36,985 bases of DNA from an uncultured Micrococcales bacterium (GTDB lineage Bacteria; Actinomycetota; Actinomycetes; Actinomycetales; Microbacteriaceae), in NCBI GenBank assembly GCA_903880095.1, contig CAIRNX010000011.1, positions 1 to 36,985 of the forward strand. Direction: 5' to 3'. Positions within the stretch are counted from its first letter, which is position 1, and the number at the start of each line of letters is the position of its first letter. The notes beneath the pieces were generated by a model. That model was not told the DNA's origin, made no database searches, and worked only from the letters and a program-made list of their open reading frames with translations. A program made the position numbers and the translations under genes. Shown here one piece after another: positions 17,349-25,395 of this stretch.

Positions 17349-18671
17349 TTAGAGGTTGGCGATTCCTGCTTCAAGGATGTCCAGCGCCTCGTTCAAGAGT
17401 GCGTCAGAGATTGCAAGCGGTGGCAAGAAGCGAATCACGTTGCCGTAGGTTCCGGCGTTCAAGACCATGACACCGTTTGAGGTGCAGTGCTTAACAACCT
17501 TCTCTACCGCAGAAGCATTCGGGGTCAGCTTGCCATCGTTCTCAACGAACTCGATCGCAATCATCGCGCCACGGCCACGAACATCACCCATAACTGGGTA
17601 CTTGGCCTTCATTGCGTTTAGACGCTCTAGAAGAATCTTTTCGATGCGGTGAGCGGCTTCAAGCACGCCGCCTGCCTCGATCTGCTCGAGAACAGAGACG
17701 GCTGCGGCAGCGGCAACCGGGTTGCCACCGTAAGTGCCACCAATGCCGCCAGCGTGCGAAGAGTCCATGATCTCGGCGCGACCTGTAACCGCCGAAATCG
17801 GCATACCGCCGGCGATTCCCTTGGCAATGGTGACGAGGTCGGGCTCGAAGCCTTCCTCCCAGTCGCTGGCAAACCACTTGCCGGTGCGGGCAATGCCTGC
17901 CTGAACTTCGTCGGCTACCAAGACAATGCCGTTTGCGCGGCACCAGTCTTGCAGGGTCTTCAAGAAGCCAGGGGCCGGGACGATGAAGCCACCCTCACCC
18001 TGAATCGGCTCGATTACAAGGGCTGCGAGGTTTGTTGCTCCAACCCGCTTCTCCATGTAAGTAATGGCGCGGGCGGCGGCCTCAGGGCCTGTCATGCCAG
18101 CTGCGTCACGGAAAGGGTAAGACATTGGCACGTGGTGAACACCAGGTGCGAACGGACCAAAGCCAGAGTTGTAAGGCATGGCCTTGAAGTTCATGGCCAT
18201 GGTCAGGTTGGTGCGGCCGTGGTAAGCGTGGTCGAATACGGCGATTTCGCCGCGTCCGGTGAACTTGCGAGCAAACTTCACTGCGTTTTCAACTGCCTCG
18301 GCGCCCGAGTTGAAGAGCGCGCTCTTCTTGGCAAAGTTGCCAGGCGTGTGCTTGTTCAAAAGCTCTGCTACGCGCACGTAAGGCTCGTAAGGGGTGACGG
18401 TGAAGAGCGTGTGGGTGAGTTTGGCAACCTGCTCCTGAACCGCTTTAACCACGCCATCATTGGTGTGACCGATGGTGACAACACCGATGCCAGAACCGAG
18501 GTCGATGAACTGGTTGCCGTCTACGTCCTGCAAGATCGCGCCGTGTGCGCGCTCGATGTAAACGGGGAGTGCAGCGCCAACACCAGCAGAGACATGCTTT
18601 AGGCGGTTGGTGTGCAGGGCAGTGGACTTGGGTCCTGGAATAGCGGTTACGATTTTGCGTTCTTGCTCCAT
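17349..18671 (-). CDS. gabT: 4-aminobutyrate aminotransferase
   Basis: This 440-residue class III PLP enzyme transfers the amino group of GABA to 2-oxoglutarate, giving succinic semialdehyde and glutamate. The PLP lysine is Lys284 in LVTIAKGIAGGMP, with DEVQAGIARTG at 254-264 and SGAEAVENAVKFAR at 122-135. EPIQGEGGFIVPAPGFL and the GGTYGGNP segment are characteristic of GabT. It is leaderless by appearance, with TAGACT six bases before the ATG. It would take up the GABA made by PatD. No succinic semialdehyde dehydrogenase gene lies in the window. Confidence 0.93.
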   Translation of the reverse strand: MEQERKIVTAIPGPKSTALHTNRLKHVSAGVGAALPVYIERAHGAILQDVDGNQFIDLGSGIGVVTIGHTNDGVVKAVQEQVAKLTHTLFTVTPYEPYVRVAELLNKHTPGNFAKKSALFNSGAEAVENAVKFARKFTGRGEIAVFDHAYHGRTNLTMAMNFKAMPYNSGFGPFAPGVHHVPMSYPFRDAAGMTGPEAAARAITYMEKRVGATNLAALVIEPIQGEGGFIVPAPGFLKTLQDWCRANGIVLVADEVQAGIARTGKWFASDWEEGFEPDLVTIAKGIAGGMPISAVTGRAEIMDSSHAGGIGGTYGGNPVAAAAAVSVLEQIEAGGVLEAAHRIEKILLERLNAMKAKYPVMGDVRGRGAMIAIEFVENDGKLTPNASAVEKVVKHCTSNGVMVLNAGTYGNVIRFLPPLAISDALLNEALDILEAGIANL

Positions 18672-18677
18672 GTCTAA

Positions 18678-18683
18678 AGTCTA
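18678..18683 (-). promoter_or_regulatory. -10 box for leaderless gabT
   Basis: The minus strand reads TAGACT, six bases (TTAGAC), then ATG. An inverted pair CCCGT/ACGGG (18686-18690 and 18701-18705) lies just upstream, between this box and the dxr promoter. Confidence 0.65.
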
Positions 18684-18708
18684 AGCCCGTGAGTCGTGAG
18701 ACGGGTGG

Positions 18709-18714
18709 CAAGAT
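18709..18714 (+). promoter_or_regulatory. -10 box for leaderless dxr
   Basis: CAAGAT is followed by six bases (TGAACC) and the dxr ATG. The hexamer keeps A at position 2 and T at position 6 but lacks the first T, so support comes mainly from the shared spacing. Confidence 0.45.
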
Positions 18715-18720
18715 TGAACC

Positions 18721-19806
18721 ATGCGCCGCGTAATCATCCTCGGATCCACCGGATCCATCGGAACCCAAGCCCTCGAGGTCATTGCCGCTAACTCTGATCG
18801 CTTCGAAGTGGTTGGTTTGGCGGCCGGCAGCAACAGCGAACTTCTCGAATCACAGGCTCACGCCTTTGGTGTGAAAAAGGCGGTTCTCGGGGCCGAAGCT
18901 GCTACCGAGTTGGTAGAGACCACCAGTGCAGACGTGGTTGTGAACGGCATCACCGGGTCGATTGGGCTGGCGCCGACCCTGGCAACCCTTCGCACCGGCA
19001 AAACCTTGGCGCTTGCCAACAAAGAATCTCTCATTGTCGGCGGTCGCTTGGTAACCGAGCTGGCCAAACCGGGGCAAATCGTGCCGGTGGATAGCGAGCA
19101 CTCGGCTCTGGCTCAATGCCTGCTTGCCGGTGAAACCGCGGAGGTGCGAAAGCTGATCCTTACCGCTTCAGGTGGCCCGTTCAGGGGCTGGACGCGCGAG
19201 CAACTAGAAACTGTCACGCCAGAGCAGGCGCTAAACCACCCGACCTGGGTAATGGGCAAGGTGGTCACCACAAACTCGGCGACACTGGTCAACAAGGGCC
19301 TCGAACTCATCGAGGCGCACCTGCTTTTCAACGTTCCGTTTGAGCGAATCGAAGTAACCGTGCACCCTCAATCGGTCGTGCACTCGATGGTTGAGTTTGT
19401 TGACGGCTCGGTTATCGCACAGGCTTCGCCGCCAAACATGAAACTCCCGATTGCTCTCGGAATGTCTTGGCCTGAGCGCCTTGCCAACGTAGCTCCCGCC
19501 TGCGATTGGACTAAAGCGCATAGCTGGACCTTCGAACCTCTAGACGAGAGCGTATTCAAAGCAGTCAAACTAGCTCGCCAAGTTGGCTCTGCCGGCTCAA
19601 CCTACCCGGCTGTTTATAACGCTGCAAACGAAGAGGCGGTCGAAGCTTTTCATCAGGGTCGAATAGGTTTCAACCAGATTGTTGACCTTATCGAACGCGT
19701 TGTCGACGCCCACGCTGCAGAAGTTGAAATGTCTCTTGAAGGCGTGCTTGCTGCCGAACGCTGGGCTCGCGAAAGGGCTAACGCTCAAATCGCCACCGCC
19801 TGTTAG
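18721..19806 (+). CDS. dxr: 1-deoxy-D-xylulose 5-phosphate reductoisomerase
   Basis: This enzyme makes 2-C-methyl-D-erythritol 4-phosphate, the first committed step of the MEP isoprenoid pathway. The NADPH-binding loop [13 protein letters not shown] starts at residue 8. [12 protein letters not shown] lies at 98-109 and the metal ligands Asp124 and Glu126 sit in [14 protein letters not shown]. The [28 protein letters not shown]-type active-site region is intact. At 361 residues it is slightly shorter than many family members, mostly at the C-terminus. It diverges from gabT across 49 bases and is followed by the site-2 protease and ispG, as in mycobacteria. Confidence 0.97.
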   Translation: MRRVIILGSTGSIGTQALEVIAANSDRFEVVGLAAGSNSELLESQAHAFGVKKAVLGAEAATELVETTSADVVVNGITGSIGLAPTLATLRTGKTLALANKESLIVGGRLVTELAKPGQIVPVDSEHSALAQCLLAGETAEVRKLILTASGGPFRGWTREQLETVTPEQALNHPTWVMGKVVTTNSATLVNKGLELIEAHLLFNVPFERIEVTVHPQSVVHSMVEFVDGSVIAQASPPNMKLPIALGMSWPERLANVAPACDWTKAHSWTFEPLDESVFKAVKLARQVGSAGSTYPAVYNAANEEAVEAFHQGRIGFNQIVDLIERVVDAHAAEVEMSLEGVLAAERWARERANAQIATAC

Positions 19807-19828
19807 GCAAACTGTCAGACAACTGGGT

Positions 19829-19834
19829 TAGGTT
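19829..19834 (+). promoter_or_regulatory. -10 box for leaderless site-2 protease gene
   Basis: TAGGTT, six bases (TCTCGC), then ATG at 19841. It gives the protease its own start within the dxr-protease-ispG series. Confidence 0.6.
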
Positions 19835-19840
19835 TCTCGC

Positions 19841-21076
19841 ATGGGCATAGTCGTAATCATCATCGGTCTGGCACTTTCGATCGGTCTCCACGAGTTCGGC
19901 CACTTGATTCCGGCAAAACTTTTCGGTGTTCGTGTGCCGGTTTGGGCAATCGGTTTTGGTCCAAAACTTTTCAGTAAAAAGATTGGCGAAACGGGGTATT
20001 CGTTCCGCCTAATACCGCTCGGCGGCTACATCACGATGATCGGAATGTATCCACCAGATCGCAAAGGCAAAGATTCATCACGGCGGTTTGGCAGGTCTAT
20101 CGCAGCGGCGAGAGGGGCTCACGCCGAGCACATGGCAGAAGGCGATGACGGTGTAAGAACGCTTTACAGCCTCCCCGCATGGAAGCGGATCATCATCATG
20201 TTTGGTGGGCCATTCGTAAACCTGGTTATCGGTCTCATCGTGTTGACAAGCGTGTTCAGCAGCGTCGGTACGACGGCCCAGACCACGCGAGTGGCAAAGG
20301 TTGTCGAATGTGTGGCAGCCATGACGCAGGGGGAGTGCACGTCTGATTCTGCGCTTACTCCGGCCAAAATCGCTGGCCTCGAGGCTGGTGACAAGGTTGC
20401 CGCACTCGATGGCAAAGCAGTCGCGAGTTACGCCGAGGTTCAGACTCAGCTTCAATCAAAGTCCGGAGACGTCGCGCTTACTGTTGAGCGCGCTGGCGTA
20501 CCTGTCGTAAAGATCTTGCCTGCGGTGTGGGTAACCATGCCTGTCACCGACCCTGCAACGGGCAAGTCAGTGAGCAAGCGCGTGCGAATCATCGGCGTGA
20601 ACTTCGCGGTCGATCGAGTGGCTCTAGGTTTCGTTGAGAGTGTTGGGCGAGCCGGCGAAATGGTGACCGGCACATTTGCCATGATCACCGAGTTTCCGCA
20701 GCAGGTTTATTCAGCCGTACAAAAAACATTTATGAGCGAAAAACGCGACCCGGCAGGAGCGGTTTCGATTATTGGTGTGGCGCAGGCGTCAACCAAGGTC
20801 GACTCCTTGGCCTATTGGTTCTACCTACTTGGTTCGCTGAACATTGCGCTTTTCGTTTTCAATATGATTCCTCTGCCGCCGCTGGATGGCGGCCACATCG
20901 CCGGCGGCGTATACGAGTATTTGAAACGCGGTTTCTTCAAGCTTCTTCGCAAAAAAGACCCGGGACCCGTCGACACCGCACTCATGGCACCTATAGCTCA
21001 GGTGATGTTTGTCATCTTATTCATAGTCGGAATATTGATGGCCGTATCTGACCTTGTGAACCCAATTACCTTCTAG
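19841..21076 (+). CDS. Site-2 intramembrane zinc metalloprotease (RseP/Rip1 type)
   Basis: This 411-residue M50-family protease cuts membrane-embedded substrates such as anti-sigma factors. The zinc motif HEFGH is at residues 17-21 in the first membrane helix, and the second half of the site is in NMIPLPPLDGGH (Asp349). A PDZ-like domain lies between, including GLEAGDKVAALDGKAV. Membrane segments are visible at both ends. The gene order dxr-protease-ispG is the same as around mycobacterial Rip1. The ATG is preceded by TAGGTT at six bases and no ribosome-binding site. The target is unknown. Confidence 0.94.
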   Translation: MGIVVIIIGLALSIGLHEFGHLIPAKLFGVRVPVWAIGFGPKLFSKKIGETGYSFRLIPLGGYITMIGMYPPDRKGKDSSRRFGRSIAAARGAHAEHMAEGDDGVRTLYSLPAWKRIIIMFGGPFVNLVIGLIVLTSVFSSVGTTAQTTRVAKVVECVAAMTQGECTSDSALTPAKIAGLEAGDKVAALDGKAVASYAEVQTQLQSKSGDVALTVERAGVPVVKILPAVWVTMPVTDPATGKSVSKRVRIIGVNFAVDRVALGFVESVGRAGEMVTGTFAMITEFPQQVYSAVQKTFMSEKRDPAGAVSIIGVAQASTKVDSLAYWFYLLGSLNIALFVFNMIPLPPLDGGHIAGGVYEYLKRGFFKLLRKKDPGPVDTALMAPIAQVMFVILFIVGILMAVSDLVNPITF

Positions 21077-21081
21077 GGTTT

Positions 21082-21087
21082 TAGACT
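21082..21087 (+). promoter_or_regulatory. -10 box for leaderless ispG
   Basis: TAGACT, six bases (TAGTCT), then GTG at 21094. It lies in the 17-base gap after the protease stop. It supports GTG as the true start. Confidence 0.65.
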
Positions 21088-21093
21088 TAGTCT

Positions 21094-22251
21094 GTGGCTG
21101 CAATCAATCTAGGACCTCGCAAGACTCCGCCCCCAGTGCTCACGCCAAGGCGTAAGACTCGCCAAATCATGGTTGGCAAGGTTGCCGTTGGTGGTGACGC
21201 TCCAATTTCGGTTCAATCGATGTGCACAACTCCGACGACCGACGTGAACGCGACGCTTCAGCAGATCGCCGAACTGACCGCGTCTGGTTGCGACATCGTC
21301 CGTGTGGCAGTGCCGAGCCAAGACGACGCAGATCGCCTTCACCTGATTGCACGCAAGTCGCAGATTCCGGTAATCGCCGACATTCACTTTCAGCCAAAGT
21401 ACGTCTTTCAGGCAATCGATGCCGGTTGTGGCGCCGTTCGCGTAAACCCTGGCAACATTCGCCAGTTCGATGACCAGGTTGGCGCTATTGCCAAGGCTGC
21501 CAAAGACGCTGGTGTCTCGATTCGCATCGGCGTAAACGCCGGTTCGCTAGACCCGCGCCTGCTTCAGAAATACGGCAAGGCAACCCCTGAGGCACTCGTT
21601 GAGTCAGCCGTCTGGGAGGCTTCGCTTTTCGAAGAACACGACTTTCACGACTTCAAAATCTCGGTCAAGCACAACGACCCGGTGGTCATGGTGAAGGCTT
21701 ATGAGCTTCTCTCTGAGCGTGGTGACTGGCCACTGCACCTTGGTGTGACCGAGGCTGGGCCTGCGTTCCAAGGCACCATCAAGTCTTCTGTAGCCTTCGG
21801 CGCTCTGCTTTCGCGCGGTATAGGCGACACCATTCGTGTTTCGCTGTCTGCTCCGCCCGTTGAAGAAATCAAGGTCGGTTCGCAGATTCTCGAATCACTA
21901 AACCTTCGACCTCGCAAACTAGAAATCGTTTCTTGCCCTTCTTGTGGCCGCGCTCAGGTCGACGTTTACACCTTGGCCAACGACGTCACCAAGGGTCTCG
22001 AAAAGATGACAGTTCCGCTACGAGTCGCCGTTATGGGTTGCGTAGTCAATGGCCCTGGTGAGGCACGTGAGGCCGACCTAGGCGTTGCCTCGGGTAACGG
22101 CAAGGGGCAGATTTTCGTTAAGGGTGAGGTCATCAAGACAGTGCCTGAGAGCGAAATCGTCGCCACACTAATCGAAGAGGCCAATCGCTTGGCTGCCAGC
22201 ATGGATCCGGCGCTTGTAGGTTCGCCTCAGGTAGTCGTAGCCCAAAAGTAA
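21094..22251 (+). CDS. ispG: 4-hydroxy-3-methylbut-2-en-1-yl diphosphate synthase
   Basis: IspG (GcpE) is an iron-sulfur enzyme that reductively converts MEcPP to HMBPP in the MEP pathway. The 385-residue protein has the TIM-barrel start [19 protein letters not shown] and then [12 protein letters not shown] and AVRVNPGNI. The [4Fe-4S] cysteines lie in [12 protein letters not shown] and [13 protein letters not shown]. The start is a GTG six bases after a TAGACT box. It belongs with dxr in the same pathway. The proS start follows the stop by only seven bases. Confidence 0.97.
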   Translation: MAAINLGPRKTPPPVLTPRRKTRQIMVGKVAVGGDAPISVQSMCTTPTTDVNATLQQIAELTASGCDIVRVAVPSQDDADRLHLIARKSQIPVIADIHFQPKYVFQAIDAGCGAVRVNPGNIRQFDDQVGAIAKAAKDAGVSIRIGVNAGSLDPRLLQKYGKATPEALVESAVWEASLFEEHDFHDFKISVKHNDPVVMVKAYELLSERGDWPLHLGVTEAGPAFQGTIKSSVAFGALLSRGIGDTIRVSLSAPPVEEIKVGSQILESLNLRPRKLEIVSCPSCGRAQVDVYTLANDVTKGLEKMTVPLRVAVMGCVVNGPGEAREADLGVASGNGKGQIFVKGEVIKTVPESEIVATLIEEANRLAASMDPALVGSPQVVVAQK

Positions 22252-22258
22252 GAAACCA

Positions 22259-23998
22259 ATGCCAATTCGTCTTTCAAACCTTTTCCTTCGCACACTTCGC
22301 GAAGACCCTGCCGAGGCCGAGGTCGAGAGCCACAAGCTCCTCCTTCGCGCCGGATACATTCGACGCGCCGCTCCGGGTGTATACACCTGGCTACCGCTAG
22401 GCCTTGCCGTGAAAGCGAAGGTCGAAAAGATTGTTCGCGAAGAGATGGCAAACGCCGGCGCCCAAGAAGTGTTTTTTCCGGCGCTACTGCCGCGTGAGCC
22501 TTTTGAGGTTACCGGTCGCTGGACCGAATACGGCGACAACCTATTTCGCCTTCAAGACCGCAAGAAGGCCGATTACCTTCTAGCGCCGACCCACGAAGAG
22601 ATGTTCACCCTCTTGGTGAAAGACCTCTACTCGTCATACAAAGACCTACCTGTCTGCCTGTATCAGATTCAGAACAAATACCGAGACGAAGCCCGCCCGC
22701 GAGCCGGGCTCCTTCGCGGTCGTGAATTTGTGATGAAAGACGCTTACTCGTTCGACATCGACGACGAAGGCCTTAAGTGCGCCTATCAGGCCCAGCGTGA
22801 CGCCTACGAGCGCATCTTCACCCGGCTGGGAGTTGACTACGTGATCGTGAAGGCTGACGCCGGCGCAATGGGCGGCAGCGCCTCAGAAGAGTTCTTGAGC
22901 CCGAGCCCGATCGGCGAAGACACCTTTGTGCGCTCGCCAGGCGGCTATGCCGCGAACGTCGAAGCAGTGGTGACCCCTGCGCCAGCAGCCTTGCCAATCG
23001 TTGGTCAGCCGGCGGCTGTTGTTCACGACTCAGCAAACACTCCCACCATCGCAACCTTGGTTGCCTTGGCAAACGCCGATGTCAAACGTGCAGATGGTCG
23101 CGAATGGACAGCCGCCGACACGTTGAAGAACGTTGTTCTGGCGCTCACCTCACCAGAAGGCAAGCGCTCGCTTGTCATGGTTGGCGTGCCAGGCGACCGC
23201 GAGGTCGATGCCAAGCGCGCCGAGGCTGCTTTCGCGCCAAACGAGGTTGAGCAAGCCACCGAAGAAGACTTTGCCAAGAACCCAGAGTTGGTTAAGGGCT
23301 ACATCGGGCCAAAGCCTGGCGGTTTCAACGGGATCAAGTACTTCGTCGACCCACGTGTAGTCGAAGGTACAGCGTGGATCACAGGCGCAAACGAAAAAGA
23401 AAAGCATGTCTTTGACTACGTTTACGGTCGCGACTTTGAATCCGACGGCATCAAAGACATCGCCGAGGTTCGCGCCGGAGATCCAGCCCCAGACGGCTCT
23501 GGCCCTCTTGAATTGGCTCGCGGTATCGAAATTGGCCACGTTTTTCAGCTCGGTCGCAAATATGCCGAAGCCCTTGACCTAAAAGTTCTTGACGAAAACG
23601 GCAAACTTGTAACCGTCACAATGGGTTCTTACGGAATCGGTGTTACCCGAATCATCGCAGTGCTCGCCGAAGCCAACCACGACGAAAAGGGCCTTATCTG
23701 GCCTGAGGCGGTTAGCCCTGCCGACGTCTACATCGTCGCCGCGGGTAAAGACGAGCACATCTACGAGGCTGCCGAGAAACTTGCCGCTGAGCTAGAAGCC
23801 AATGGCAAAACAGTCATTCTCGACGACAGACAAAAAGTTAGCCCAGGTGTCAAATTCTCAGATGCCGAGCTCATCGGCGTGCCTCATATCATCATTTGTG
23901 GCCGCGGACTCGAGAACGGCGAAGTCGACCTTTGGGATCGCCGCACTGGTGAGCGTCGCGCAGTCGGGTTAGACTCGGCTCTGCAAGAAATTATTTAA
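22259..23998 (+). CDS. proS: Prolyl-tRNA synthetase, bacterial type
   Basis: This 579-residue class II synthetase charges tRNA-Pro. The N-terminus [20 protein letters not shown] is the bacterial ProS signature. Class II motif 2 is visible in [20 protein letters not shown], followed by [10 protein letters not shown]. The editing (INS) insertion typical of the long bacterial form occupies roughly residues 225-390. Motif 3 is in [16 protein letters not shown]. The C-terminal anticodon-binding domain reads [14 protein letters not shown] and onward. It follows ispG by seven bases and precedes nusA by 19. Confidence 0.97.
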   Translation: MPIRLSNLFLRTLREDPAEAEVESHKLLLRAGYIRRAAPGVYTWLPLGLAVKAKVEKIVREEMANAGAQEVFFPALLPREPFEVTGRWTEYGDNLFRLQDRKKADYLLAPTHEEMFTLLVKDLYSSYKDLPVCLYQIQNKYRDEARPRAGLLRGREFVMKDAYSFDIDDEGLKCAYQAQRDAYERIFTRLGVDYVIVKADAGAMGGSASEEFLSPSPIGEDTFVRSPGGYAANVEAVVTPAPAALPIVGQPAAVVHDSANTPTIATLVALANADVKRADGREWTAADTLKNVVLALTSPEGKRSLVMVGVPGDREVDAKRAEAAFAPNEVEQATEEDFAKNPELVKGYIGPKPGGFNGIKYFVDPRVVEGTAWITGANEKEKHVFDYVYGRDFESDGIKDIAEVRAGDPAPDGSGPLELARGIEIGHVFQLGRKYAEALDLKVLDENGKLVTVTMGSYGIGVTRIIAVLAEANHDEKGLIWPEAVSPADVYIVAAGKDEHIYEAAEKLAAELEANGKTVILDDRQKVSPGVKFSDAELIGVPHIIICGRGLENGEVDLWDRRTGERRAVGLDSALQEII

Positions 23999-24017
23999 TA
24001 ACTGAAAAGGAGTCTTC

Positions 24018-25028
24018 ATGGACATCGATTTGAGAATCCTGAAGACGATCGAGTCAGACCGAGGCATTGTCTTCGGCGAACTGGTCGAAATCATTGAAGC
24101 CGCAATTCTCGCCGCCTATTTGAAAACAACAGGCGTGTTCTTGAAGCGCGACCAGACCCACCCAGCCAGGGCTCACCTTGACCGCGTAACCGGCGCAGTT
24201 CACATTTTCTCCAAAGACCTAGACGAAGACGGCAATGCCGTTGGTGAAGAAAAAGACGTCACCCCAGAAAACTTCGGACGCATTGCTGCGTCGTCAGCCA
24301 AGCAGGTAATCATGGCGCGTCTTCGTGCGCTCGCCGATGAAGACCTGATGGGCGAGTTCTCGGGCCGCGTTGGCGACATCGTCATGGGCACAATTCAGCA
24401 GGGCACAAAGCCTCACCTAATTCAGGTTGACCTAGGTGACCTCGAAGCCATGCTCCCTGCCGAAGAGCAGGTGCCAGGCGAGGAATACACCCACGGCAAG
24501 CGCATTCGTGTTTACATCACTCGCGTTGAGCGCGGCTCGCGCGGCGGGCCTATGGTCACCGTTTCGCGCCGCCACAAAATGCTCGTTCGCAAGCTTTTCG
24601 CACTTGAAGTCCCAGAGATCGCTTCGGGTGCTGTTGAGATCATGCAGGTTGCGCGCGAGGCTGGCCACCGCACCAAGGTTGCGGTTCGCGCCAACGAAGC
24701 CGGCTTGAACGCTAAGGGTGCCTGCATCGGAAACCTCGGCGCACGCGTCCGTGCAGTTTCTGCAGAGTTGAACGAAGAGAAAATCGACATTGTCGACTGG
24801 GACGAAGACATCTGCGAGTTCGTAACGCAGGCTCTGTCGCCAGCCAAGGTTTCAAGTGCTTACCTGATTCCTGGTGACGCAGACGCCCGACCGCACGTTC
24901 GCGCACTTGTACCTGACTACCAGTTCTCGCTGGCCATCGGCAAAGAAGGTCAGAACGTTCGTTTGGCCGCCGATTTGACTGGCGCAAAGATCGATATTCA
25001 GCCTGAAAGCATCCTCGAGGGCGAGTAG
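24018..25028 (+). CDS. nusA: Transcription termination/antitermination factor NusA
   Basis: NusA binds RNA polymerase and nascent RNA and modulates pausing, termination and antitermination. The 336-residue protein has an N-terminal polymerase-binding domain (about 1-100), an S1 domain (GRVGDIVMGTIQQGTKPHLI region), and two KH domains. The first KH carries ACIGNLGARVRAVSAEL and the second FSLAIGKEGQNVRLAADLTG. It lacks the acidic C-terminal repeats of E. coli NusA, as usual for actinobacteria. AAGGAG lies six bases before the ATG. The rimP gene that commonly precedes nusA is absent; proS is immediately upstream. Confidence 0.96.
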   Translation: MDIDLRILKTIESDRGIVFGELVEIIEAAILAAYLKTTGVFLKRDQTHPARAHLDRVTGAVHIFSKDLDEDGNAVGEEKDVTPENFGRIAASSAKQVIMARLRALADEDLMGEFSGRVGDIVMGTIQQGTKPHLIQVDLGDLEAMLPAEEQVPGEEYTHGKRIRVYITRVERGSRGGPMVTVSRRHKMLVRKLFALEVPEIASGAVEIMQVAREAGHRTKVAVRANEAGLNAKGACIGNLGARVRAVSAELNEEKIDIVDWDEDICEFVTQALSPAKVSSAYLIPGDADARPHVRALVPDYQFSLAIGKEGQNVRLAADLTGAKIDIQPESILEGE

Positions 25029-25058
25029 TCCTAGACCTGAGCCAAAGGCGGGGTTACA

Positions 25059-25322
25059 ATGGAACCTGTTAGAACTTGCGTTGGCTGTCGTCAACGCGCC
25101 AAACAGCACGAATTGCTGCGAGTGATCGCACAGGGCGAAAACCTTGTGATTGATCGTTTAGCAGCCGGGCGAGGCGCGTGGATTCACCAAAGCAAAAACT
25201 GTTTAGAACTGGCTATCACCCGTTTTGCGTTCAGCAGGGCGTTGAGAACCAAGAAACAGTTCGACACCGCGGCAGTTGCCGTACACATAGAACAGGCAGA
25301 AACGATGTTGGCACAAAAATGA
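25059..25322 (+). CDS. ylxR: YlxR (DUF448) RNA-binding protein
   Basis: This 87-residue protein is the small nusA-infB operon protein YlxR. The family signature RTCVGCR is at residues 5-11 (Cys7, Cys10), then ELLRVIAQG and GRGAWIH lead to KNCLELAITRFAFSRALR. YlxR is thought to bind RNA and has been linked to RNase P in some bacteria. A weak AAAGGCGG precedes the ATG. Its position between nusA and infB is conserved. Confidence 0.95.
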   Translation: MEPVRTCVGCRQRAKQHELLRVIAQGENLVIDRLAAGRGAWIHQSKNCLELAITRFAFSRALRTKKQFDTAAVAVHIEQAETMLAQK

Positions 25323-25355
25323 GTAGCTCGAAATGAGTACCCAACAGCTTTAAAT

Positions 25356-25390
25356 GGCCTGCCCTGACTGGGGAAGGCCCCAGACAGGAG
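25356..25390 (+). promoter_or_regulatory. infB leader hairpin covering the ribosome-binding site
   Basis: CCTG-A-CTGGGG (25363-25373) pairs with CCCCAG-A-CAGG (25378-25388) around loop AAGG, with a single A-A mismatch. The 3' arm contains most of the AGGAG (25386-25390) used by infB. An alternative helix GGCCT (25356-25360) with AGGCC (25375-25379) would break this hairpin. No T-run follows, so it is unlikely to be a terminator. Confidence 0.55.
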
Positions 25391-25395
25391 AAAAA

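Noticed and set aside
17649-18602. 317-codon plus-strand open frame opposite gabT
   Set aside because: It is antisense to a clear GabT with intact catalytic residues, and its translation has no recognisable domain or start signal.
25368-25383. infB leader hairpin as an intrinsic terminator
   Set aside because: The stem is not followed by a T-run, and it lies directly on the ribosome-binding site.
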